A stretch of DNA of 64,000 bases from Notolepis coatsorum (taxonomy: Eukaryota > Chordata > Actinopteri > Aulopiformes > Paralepididae): assembly GCA_963971535.1 (NCBI GenBank), contig OZ020593.1:35188576-35252575 (forward strand), in the 5' to 3' direction. Shown here piece after piece: positions 9,281-17,945 of this stretch. The position numbers and the translations under genes were made by a program. The stretch's first letter is position 1. Each line of letters opens with the position of its first letter. The notes beneath the pieces were generated by a model. The model was not told the DNA's origin and did no database searches. It saw only the letters and a list, made by a program, of their open reading frames with translations.

Positions 9281-10796
9281 ATGTCAAAGCAACGCTCTGA
9301 CACGGTAGGAAGTGGAGGCGCACCTGCCTCTAAGCAACGGCGTAAGAATTTCACCAATGCTGAAATGGAGGTGGGGAACCCTTGCAAACAAGACAAACGT
9401 ATTCCTCTGGTCTGCATCCCCTTAACAATTGTGGGTATTGAGCTGTACTGTATTGTAAATTCTGCAATCTGTTAATAAAGTTTCCATTCATTAATTCAGG
9501 TACTGATATCGGGAGTGGAGAATTATAAGGGGGTTATCTTCAGTAGCGTCAGCTCCGGTTACAGGGGCACCCACAAACGGGAGGTATGTATTGTATGTAT
9601 TGAGCTGTACTGTACTGTACCCATTCTGCAATCTGTTAATAAACCTTTCAATCAATCAATCAGGCATGGGCCCAAATCACCGGAGAGGTGAACGCTGTAT
9701 CCGGCGAGGGGCGCACAGCCACCGAGGTGAAAAAAAAATGGGTCGACACAAAGTCGGCCTGCAAGCACCGGATCGCCAAGCACACGAGAGACATGCTGGC
9801 ACCTGGTGGAGGACCAGCAGGCCCGGCCCTGTCCGACCTGGACCTGCGTGTCCAGGCCATTATAGGCACCACAGCGATCGCGGGTGTAGACGGTGCGGAC
9901 AGGAACGAGACGACGCACGGGGCTGGGCACCGTCTCCTGTTCTCAGCAGCCAGCATGTCTCCCGTCCCCGAAGGATCCGATACCGACACAGACGGTAAGC
10001 GTCCCTCCCACAACAGGTGCATCCCAATAAATTAGAACAGGGAATATATTGATTGCCTCCATGCACAGTAAATCGTGCAGTGTCAAATGAAGGGAGTGTT
10101 AACACTTTACTCTATTTAGAGTTGATTTAACATTAATTGTAGTTGGGAACAAATACGCAAGATGTACTGTGTGCCGCGCCGCATGGATTCATGCAAATCA
10201 AGTATTGAGATCCACCTGTAATATCTAATTGAAACATGCATGTGCAATCAGTGCGTCAAGCATTGCATGATCGCAACCCCCACGTCAATCACAATTAATC
10301 ACCCCAATTCATTCCCAGATGCAACTGACTCAGAGCCCCCCCCGGAGCTGTCCCTCCCGTCCACCAGTGCTGGCCCGTCCACCAGTGCTGGCCCGTCCAA
10401 CAGTGCCCGTCCCCCAGGGGTGCCAGGGGTGCACCCAGCCATGGAGGTCACATGGGCGAGGCGATGCTGGTGGAGCAGGAGCGGCAAAACAGCGTCCTGG
10501 AGCGGCTCGCTGCCGGCCAGGAGTGGGCCGCTGCCGGCCAGGACCGGACCGCTGCCAGCCTGGAGCAGATCGCTGCCAGCCTGGAGCGGGTCACTGCCAG
10601 TCTGGAGCGGGCCACCGCCAGCCAGGACAGAACCGCTGCCAGCCTGGAGCGGGTCGCTGCCAGCCAGGAGCAGACCGCTGCCAGCCTGGAGCGGGCCGCT
10701 TCCAGCCTGGAGCGCCTTGCCATCATCAGCGAGTGGGTCGCTACCACAATGGAGCGGGGTTTGGCAGCGCCAGACCAACAATTGCCCCCACAATAA
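9281..10796 (+). CDS. Myb/SANT-like DNA-binding protein of a Harbinger element (four exons, one frameshift)
   Basis: PIF/Harbinger elements encode a Myb/SANT-like (NAIF1-like) DNA-binding partner of the nuclease. The proposed exons are 9281-9370, 9500-9583, 9664-9994 and 10319-10796. Exon 1 encodes the start with RRKNFTNAEME; exon 2 continues VLISGVEN; exon 3 has NAVSGEGRTATEVKKKW, the third helix of the Myb/SANT-like domain. All gaps have GT-AG ends, and the first two are phase 0. Exon 4 is rich in LER and AAS repeats (roughly 11-residue periods), predicted helical or coiled coil, ending at TAA 10796. A +1/-1 shift between about 10441 and 10460 separates the start of exon 4 from the LVEQERQ frame, so this copy may be inactive. 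The first two gaps are filled by retroposon tail sequence. It converges on the HARBI1-type gene. Confidence 0.72.
9371..9499 (+). repeat. Retroposon tail forming intron 1 of the Myb-like gene
   Basis: The whole 129-bp gap matches the tail repeat at 7100-7325 and 14870-15063. It starts GTGGGGAACCC and ends TTAATTCAG. The exon edges read GGAG|GTGGGG and TTCAG|GTACTG. AGGT is present at both junctions, consistent with a 4-bp target duplication that supplies both splice sites. Removing it gives the frame AEME-VLIS without change. Confidence 0.75.
9584..9663 (+). repeat. Retroposon tail forming intron 2 of the Myb-like gene
   Basis: This 80-bp gap is a shorter copy of the same tail repeat: it starts GTATGTATTG, includes ATTGAGCTGTACTG and CCCATTCTGCAATCTG, and ends CAATCAATCAG. 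AGG flanks both junctions. Its removal joins THKRE to AWAQITGE in frame. The donor GAG|GTATGT is close to consensus. Confidence 0.75.
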
Positions 10797-10859
10797 ACAT
10801 CCCTGACACCCTTTGAGTATTACTGAGTGATGTGTTTAGTTATTGGTATACATTGAGGG

Positions 10860-11345
10860 CGGCTACGTGGCGTAGTGGGCAAGGCGCTCGCCACGAATGA
10901 CAGAGACGCTGGGCTTGCCTGTTCGAGCCCAGCGCTCCACATTGCTTTCAGTTTAGCTGGTCGTTCATACTAATACACATTGGCCGTATTAGGGGGTGGG
11001 AAACTGATGGGTGGGGATCGGGCGTTGTGGACAGCGACTCCTACAGGTCGGTTGGTGCGCCTGCGCAGTAGAATCAGGAAGTGTCTGGGGCAGCGTGAGC
11101 CTCCCACGCGTTACTCCTCGACACTGAGAGATCGAGCTGCGCAGGTGAAAAGATGCGACTGCTGTTACCTCAAGTACCGGAGGGGACTTGTGCTATGTAT
11201 GACTTAGTCCACATTGCAGCCGGCTTGTGGGAGGCAAGAAACAGCGTTCGTGACAGGGGAGGGTTGAATTGGATCATACGAAATTGGGATGGGAGAAAAT
11301 ATAGAAAATGGGAGAAAAAGTGGATAAAAAAGTTATTGGTATACA
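10860..11345 (+). mobile_element. SINE of the GTCGTTCA family, near full-length
   Basis: The tRNA-like head has GTGGCGTAGTGGGCAAGGCG and a B-box-like TGTTCGAGCCC. The body carries GGTCGTTCATACTAATACA and GGACAGCGACTCCTACAGG. It ends A-rich after GGGATGGGAGAAAATATAG. It sits between the 3' ends of the two convergent Harbinger genes, so it inserted after the element formed. Confidence 0.8.
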
Positions 11346-11420
11346 TTGTAAACTGCATCGAATAATGACAGAAGCAAGCAAGTCGAATTCAGGTCCAGAT
11401 TTAATTCACCTATAAATAGG

Positions 11421-11469
11421 AATTAATTGCACGCATGTGAATAATCTATTCACATGCGTGCAATTAATT
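11421..11469. repeat. Perfect 23-bp-arm palindrome
   Basis: Arms 11421-11443 and 11447-11469 are exact inverted repeats with a 3-base spacer (ATC). The core is CACGCATGTGAATA and its complement. It lies in the intergenic space between two convergent genes. It could be a relic foldback insertion or a recombination-derived hairpin; a role in ending transcription is only a guess. Confidence 0.9.
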
Positions 11470-11494
11470 GCTGTCGGACTTGTTAGGGATTAGC

Positions 11495-11984
11495 CTATCC
11501 CTGGTCGTGAGTTCTTAATTGATTTAGTTGTGGACCAGTCGGCCGAAAGACGAAGCGGAGACAGAGTATTTCTCAAACGGAGCTTTTATTCATTAGAGAA
11601 GAAGACAGTCAAGTCACCCCGCGCGGGCACATCACCAGTAGACAAAAGAGGCAGAATGTCCATATTACATGTCACTTTATACACTCTTGAGAAAGGGGAG
11701 GGGGGTGTGTGTGTATGTCTCTGTGTGTGTATGTATGGGTGTTTGTGTGGTGTGTGCTGAAGGGAGGGACATGATTTTGCATGTATAACTGCCAAGGGAA
11801 CTAGGATTTTGCATGTTCCGCTACATGATTTTGCATGTGTGTACCCGGGGCCCTGTGTAGAAGGAACCTCTAGCTAGAGGTCATCAGGTCACGCCACATG
11901 CAGGGGGAGAGAGACACAGAGAGCCGTGTGCAGCCTAAGCACAGATATCAGATATTACCAGGCATCATCAATGAACTAAATCTA
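11495..11984. other. Unassigned intergenic stretch with GT-rich repeat
   Basis: A GT-rich microsatellite lies at 11704-11760, and CATGATTTTGCATGT-like phrases occur three times at about 11769-11840. The sequence has an LTR-like feel, but I see no paired ends. Confidence 0.35.
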
Positions 11985-13373
11985 TCAGACTAAGACAGCA
12001 CGCCTATTATCCGGGCCCATTAATGGGTCAGGATGCATGTCCTGGTCAGGTGGTTGTTGAGGTGGCTGGAGGGGTAGTGGGACACCATGCTTCTCCGCAA
12101 TGTTGTGCAGGACGCAGCAGGCCATGATAATCGTACACACCTGGAAAGAATGAATAAGCCACAATAAATGACATGCAACATATGATTGTATTGGGCTGAG
12201 GTGGGCACTCATACATGTTTTAACACGGCACGGCCAAAACAATTTATCAGCTGTTGCCTTCATCCACACCTTATCCGGCTTGTACAGCAGCTTGCCACCT
12301 GCTGCGTCCAAACACATCCAGCGTCTCTTTATTGACCCAATTGTGCGCTCCACGGTGGACCGGGTGCGCGCATGGCGCTCGTTATACGCCGCCTCCTGCG
12401 CGGCGTGAGGGTTGGCGACTGGGGTCATCAGCCATGGGGCCAGTGCATATCCACGGTCTCCTAATAAAACAAGTCATTAGAGGAATAGAAGCCTATACTG
12501 GTGCAAGAACAATTCTATACTCACAGATACTTACCAATTAGCCATGCGTCTCTTGCGTCTCCTTGTTCGAGGAGCATACCCACTTCGCTGTTCTGGAGGA
12601 TGTACGAGTCGTGCGCACCTCCTGGGAAACGGGCGACGACGTTCAACAGCTGGTTGTTGGCGTCGCAGATGACCTAATAATAAATAATAATTATAAATTC
12701 TATTTGAAGAGAGAAGCAAAAGAAATGATAGATATAGTAACACAGGAAAAAAGAAAAAACAAGTAAGATGAGAAAAGGAAGCAAGGTGCTGTCCAATTGG
12801 ATGAAGTGGTAACAAGAGAGTAAACAAAAAATAGAAACATACCTGTACATTGATAGAATGGTACTGCTTCCAATTAAGGTATGGGAATGGGTCTGGGAAA
12901 GGTGCCAGGATGCGCACGTGGGTGCAGTCAATAGCGCCGATGATGTTTGGCAGCCCAGCGATGGCATGGAATGCCGTCTTCACTGGGATCTGCTCTTGGG
13001 CGGAAAAGGGGAATCTGATGTACTGTGTGGTCAACTCCACGATGCCAGCCAAGACCCGTGGGATGCAGCGGCTGATGGAGGTCTGGGATATGCCCACCCT
13101 GTCTCCTAGCTCCCTCTGGAATGTTCCAGTTGCTAGGAAGCCCAAGGTGGACAGTACCTAGACGTGCGGTGGCACAGGGTTGGAGCGTCTGGTCTGGCTC
13201 CTCAGTGCTGGCTCCAGCGTCTCGGACAGCTCCATTAGCACAGGTCTTGGCAGCCTGAAGCGTCCCAGCAGGTACGCGTCACTCTCGGCGAAGAGATCAG
13301 CGTGGTCCCTGTACTGGCGCTCCCTATTCATTGCGCGTTCGTATCGAGCATAATTATGCTGGATGTTACCCAT
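11985..13373 (-). pseudogene. HARBI1-type nuclease (PIF/Harbinger transposase), four exons, one nonsense codon
   Basis: This encodes the DDE nuclease that cuts and joins Harbinger DNA in the nucleus. Exons on the minus strand are 13373-12843, 12673-12535, 12460-12270 and 12140-11985, giving about 338 codons, close to the usual 350. All introns are GT-AG. The series is ERAMNRERQYRDHADLFAES near the start, LGFLATGTFQRELGDRVGIS (helix-turn-helix-like), NIIGAIDCTHVRI (first catalytic Asp), VICDANNQLLNVVARFPGG then AHDS (second Asp), and ERTIGSIKRRW near the third acidic position. I start at ATG 13373, ahead of the conserved region; the frame is open further up but without an ATG in a better place. 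One in-frame TAG (13160-13158) falls between PPHV and VLSTLG, where a Gln is usual. Otherwise the frame is intact, so loss is recent. Confidence 0.82.
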
Positions 13374-14639
13374 AATTGTGTGTGTAAGCCTTGGGTGCAG
13401 AGTTGACCATTTAAGCATGGCACGATTAATCACTGTTAATTGGATGCCAGGGTTCAATGTACATGATTGCTGTTCAAGTGCACCTGCAAGGTCAGGTTTA
13501 TTTGTCACACGCAACATCGTACCGGTAAGATGAGCAGTGGAATGTTTATCCACTGGCTCTTATAATGTATACAATAAGCAAATGTCCCAAACTATAAATG
13601 AGAACAACAATAAAATTATAACAGAATTATGTGGCTGATGTATTTATTTATTCCGAGTAATTTGCAGTGTGTGTAGTGCTATTATTTATTTTTCCGACAT
13701 CAAATAACGTAATTTCTTATCATACAAATATTGTCATATTTATTTTAATTATGATTAAGTAATTAATTCCAATGAGGCCTGTAGCGTTAAGGTGAAGGAA
13801 TCACTATGAGAACACTGTCTGTCAAGTTATAATAAAATTTAAATTAGTCAATCAATCATGAGATTTGATCATGGGCTGAGAGCATATTTAAGTGTGCTCC
13901 TCAGCTCTCTTAAATCTGCTCTCAGCCACGATCAAATAAGATTTCAGGAAAATTTGGGGACTCCCACTCCCACCCCTAATATATCTTAAATGGGCCGAAA
14001 TCTGGCTAAGATGAAATATTTTGTTGTAACTTCGTTCGAGAATGAGACCCAATGACAAGTTCACTCTGAGTCCTGAACGTGCTGGTAATATGGCTTAAGT
14101 GGCTGAAACGGTCGCACAAATTATATGATCTGATATCTGCTTGGAGAATGGCATTCTGTCTTAAACTCGAAACGCGCATTCCCGTTCAGGTCATTTGCAT
14201 ACAAAACACCGCCTCCAGAGCTCCTTATAAGGCAACTAGTGACGCAGCTGTGTGAAAATGGAATGGCGGAAGTGCTTTGCGAGTCTTGCGAGCCATCAAA
14301 ACTAGATTCGATTAATGTATTGGCATCATATACAGCTCGTGGTACACCTGCCGCAGCGCACACGCACACACACACACGCAGTACTGTATATGAATGAAAT
14401 ATAATATATATAGCCTACGGCGGGCGTAATGAATGAACGCAGTATGGCTTATTATTCCATAATTAAGCCTATACTGTTCATTCGTAGGCGCACACAAGAC
14501 TTGTTATGGAATATTAATGCAGTCTATTTCCACCGATTAGCTTTAGTTCTTATTTATTTATCCACTGTCATTTCAGTGTTGGTGTATAGGCTATATAGTG
14601 TATTTCAATATAAGTTTAATTGATTAATGATATATTCGA

Positions 14640-15063
14640 AGGAATGCAGGTTTATAGCTATATCAACCCCCTCCAATGTACAGTAAATGACCAAGTATGG
14701 TTTTGTCAATATTCCAATGTACAGTTTTGCTTGTACAGTGTAAGTCTATCCCCCACCTACCCCTCCTACCCAACCTCCTCCAACAGTTTATACGTCAAAT
14801 GTACTCTCTTTTCTGGACTCTTTGTATCACAAACAGTAGGCCTACTGTATTTGCAAATCTGGTATGTCATAAATGTATAGATGTAGCAGTACTGTCTATC
14901 TGTGTCGTGTGTGTCATATATGTTATGATGAATTGAAAATGGGGGACCCTGATGTAAACAAGACGAAAGTCTTTCTCTGGTCTGCCCTTAACAATTGTAT
15001 GTAATTGATCTGTACTGTACCCATTCTGCAATCTGTTAATAAAGTTTTCAATCAATCAATCAA
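14640..15063 (+). repeat. LINE/SINE 3' tail repeat, copy D
   Basis: This is a longer copy of the tail repeat: CCAATGTACAG phrases, the GGGGGACCCTGATGTAAACA block, then TTAACAATTGTATG, CCCATTCTGCAATCTGTTAA and (CAAT)n. It resembles 6900-7325 through its whole length, including the C-rich spacer. Confidence 0.8.
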
Positions 15064-15263
15064 ACAAAGGTCTGTCCCATTGTATACCAATCAATGGGAT
15101 ACATTGCATGTTGACCTGCATTCTTTCAAATGTATATAAGTAATCATTAAAACAGATGTGTAACAAATAAGAAATACAAATTCCACAGAAGGCATTAAAT
15201 AATTATAATTTTCAATCATTTCACAATAATTGCATAATTGTGTTTGAATATCTGAGTAATTAA

Positions 15264-16219
15264 CCCTTTCTCTGCCATGCTTATATCCATCCTTATACCG
15301 TCCTCTGCCAGCTCTATTTGTCTATGGAGATGTTCCCCTTCTTTGCAGGGCTATAACTTTTTAAATTGTATTGCTAAATTGACATTACTATGGCCCATTC
15401 AACCCCAAGTATCTATCGTTTAGGATGTAGCAACGTTCTACTTTTTCATTCACATATTCATACTAAAATACGGTCTAAAGTATAAATATGTTATATGTTT
15501 TTATCGTTTTCTGCAGCATTCTGCAGAACGTGATTTATAGCCCTAAATACATATATTACATCATCAAATGTAGTTTGATACCGATTGACGTCATATTAAA
15601 ACTTTCAATTGTGCAAGGTCCTAAGCATCATGCCTCATCATCTGCTGGTAACCGGGGGGGGGGGGGGGTTTATAAGTCTGTGGCCGACGTTAAATCATTT
15701 ATGTAGTATGGGCGATACATAGATCACAGCAGTTTATATGGATCATATTATTCAAACACGCTAAAACTTACCGCAGCTTCCTCTGACCGTTGGGTGGTCC
15801 GCGTGGAGCAGAAAGTTCTCGATTATGGGATGTTGATATATGCGATCCATTTCCAGGTTGTATAATAATATATACGTCCAAATCATGTTGTTTATAGAGT
15901 TATTTGCAACCGATCGATGTCCAGTGTATCAAGATGGAGTCCTGCTAACGATAGCGAATGCCCGGATGAAATATGGGCGAGCACCACTTCCGGCGGGTCA
16001 CTTCCTGTTTGGGCGATCCGCCGATCGGCCACCAGATGGCGCTCTTGAACTGTTGGAGAGTTGAGAGGAGATCAACAGGAGATCTCAAGACTCCGTGGGT
16101 AAAATATGATTGCCATCACAGAATTTTTAAATATTGATCTCAAAGACGCCTTACGGCGTCATTGGCAGATTACGCATGGCGGAGAATGACGTGGAAACTC
16201 GTCCTTGGCGAATAAAGGG
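15264..16219. mobile_element. piggyBac-like non-autonomous element (CCCTTT ends)
   Basis: The ends CCCTTTCTCTGCC and the complement of CCCTTTATTCGCC are flanked by TTAA (15260-15263 and 16220-16223). The minus strand holds a short reading frame starting MDRIYQHPIIENFLLHAD that ends at a GGTAAG donor-like site near 15770. The inverted relative at 22541-23469 has the parallel MDRAFLHPIIESGLLHAD before GGTAAG. There is no downstream transposase. A 16-base G run occurs at 15654-15668. Confidence 0.75.
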
Positions 16220-16638
16220 TTAAAGTAATTATACATTTGTCCAAAATAGCTGGTTCAGATATGGTTAAGCAGCTGCCCTGTGATCAGATGAATCCATATT
16301 ATTTATTTTTCCGACATCAAATGCGTAATTTCTTATCGTACAAATATTGTCATATTTATTTTAATTATGATTAAGTAATTAATTCCAAGGAGGCCTGTAG
16401 CGTTGACATGAAGGAATCACTATGAGAACACAGTCTGTCAAGTTAATAAAATTTTCAATTACTCAATCAATCATAAGACTGCTCCTCAGCACTCTTAAAT
16501 CTGCTCTCAGCCACGATCAAATCTGATCTCAGGAAAATTTGGGGACTCCCGCTCCCAGCCCTAATATGTCTTAAATGGGCAGAAATCTGCCTAAGAGGAA
16601 CATTTTTGTCGTAAATTCGTTCGGGAATGAGACCCAGT

Positions 16639-17230
16639 GTTTCTAGTTGCAGCAGCGCAATAGTTAGATAAGGTGGGGAACAACCAGGAGATCACTGCAA
16701 CTAAAACAAGTTGGAGAACTATCTCTCTCTCTTGCTCACACACAAAAATGTGATTGGTAAGACCCTTACAAAAAACAAAAAATCCATCAAAATCAGTGTT
16801 GCTAATCATTGACACATGCTAGCCTGTAATAATCCCCCCCAGAAAAATCTACTTTGCATTTGATATATTGCAAATACAGTATATGCCATCACACACACTG
16901 GCATTTAAAGGGTTAGAATTATAAAATGAATATGTGGTGTTATGATCAGGGCTGAAGTTGAATAAAAGATTTATGAAAGAAAAAGTGGTATTTCAACATA
17001 TAGTAATATTTTTATGGCGTTTTTGAAGAGGACAATCTAGTCCCTTATGGTAAGAATGAGTATTCTTTTCAATCTGACATTACAAAAAAACTGAATCCAT
17101 CAAAATCAGTGTTGTTGCTAATCATATATGCTAGCCTGTTTTTTAACAATAATTTGTGATGCCATCACAAACACTGCCATTTAAGGATACAAATAAAAAA
17201 AAGTCCTACACCAGAATGCAGGAAATGAAG
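16639..17230. repeat. Decayed element with internal direct repeat
   Basis: A block at about 16765-16915 (ATCCATCAAAATCAGTGTTG, GCTAGCCTG, GATGCCATCACA) recurs at about 17095-17190. Related sequence is at 43785-44035 and 45365-45415. It is probably a relic of one DNA transposon family. No coding is left. Confidence 0.5.
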
Positions 17231-17237
17231 TCTTCGT

Positions 17238-17735
17238 TACGCTTCACCAATGAGAGTCCTCGCTGCCAGGTGAAAAAAGAGCCCGGCTTAGCGTCAGAAA
17301 AAGCCGCGCCAGGCGGTCGGATGGCGTAGCGGAGATTGCGCTCGTCACCAATGCAAGAGGCTTGGGCCGATCGTCATACTAACTCGTTTGGCTGAGTTAG
17401 CGGGAGGGAAGTCGAGGGTGGTAATCTGGCGTTGTGGACAGCGACGCCTACAGGTCAGGTCTGGGCGCCTGCTCAGCGAAAGGCAGGAAATGGTGAAGGC
17501 AGCGTGACCGCCCACGCGTTACGCTTCACCAATGAGAGTCCTCGCTGCCAGGTGAAAAAAGAGCCACTGGCTGTCTCTGCATGTGTTGGAGGAAGCGTGT
17601 GGTAGACTTCAGGGTTCCCTTGTACCGACCAGTAGGGGGAACATGCGCACAACTACCAGGTAGGGGAGGGGGGGAATTGACATAACGACTAAATTGGGAT
17701 GGGGAGAAAAATAGAAAATCGGGCGGAGAAAAAGA
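17238..17735 (+). mobile_element. SINE of the GTCGTTCA family, diverged copy with partial duplication
   Basis: The body at 17305-17735 has GTTGTGGACAGCGACGCCTA and the GGGATGGGGAGAAAAATAG end. A 45-base block (CCAATGAGAGTCCTCGCTGC) appears both before the SINE (17238-17285) and inside it (17519-17568). Confidence 0.7.
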
Positions 17736-17879
17736 GAAAAAAATGCCAAAAGCCGTGCAATCCCTTTGTGAATTCGTCCCTGTGTTTCAGAGCTATTTGC
17801 GCAGGTTTAGCATCAGAAAAAGCCATGCAATCTTTGTGAAATCACCCCTGAGTGTTTTTTCCCCACCAGCCTGAGTGGT

Positions 17880-17945
17880 CGAACCAGCAACCTTCTGGTC
17901 ACAAGCCCACGTATCTAACCTTTAGGCCAATGCTGCCCCATTAAC
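17880..17945 (-). mobile_element. tRNA-derived SINE head (minus strand)
   Basis: The minus strand reads GGGGCAGCATTGGCCTAAAG, then GTGACCAGAAGG and TTGCTGGTTCGACC, a well-known teleost SINE head with A-box and B-box. The 3' body cannot be followed. Confidence 0.6.

Larger units (their letters stand above)
8921..16635. mobile_element. Compound PIF/Harbinger element
   Basis: The left terminus GGGTCTCATTCCTGAAGAAT (8921) and the right terminus, the complement of GGGTCTCATTCCCGAACGAA, are inverted repeats with AGT directly outside both (8918-8920 and 16636-16638), a 3-bp duplication as expected for Harbinger. The left terminal block is repeated once in tandem (second copy from about 8998). Unit A (8921-14050) holds a Myb/SANT-like gene and a HARBI1-type gene. 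Unit B (14052-16635) starts directly after the right terminus of unit A. Unit B lacks the first 75 or so bases of the left end and all coding sequence. Confidence 0.75.
14052..16635. mobile_element. Harbinger unit B, internally deleted
   Basis: 14052-14230 repeats the leader of unit A (9068-9255), including GAACGTGCTGG, GTGGCTGAAACGGTCGCA and the TATA-like block. 16298-16635 repeats the right end of unit A (13650-14050). Between them are unrelated insertions: a tail repeat and a piggyBac-like element. Neither the Myb-like nor the nuclease gene is present. Confidence 0.78.

Noticed and set aside
10240..10816. Long frames on both strands (188, 165, 164 codons) across the Myb-gene exon 4
   Set aside because: Products of a GC-rich repeat read in several frames; only the LVEQERQ frame ending at 10796 continues the gene.
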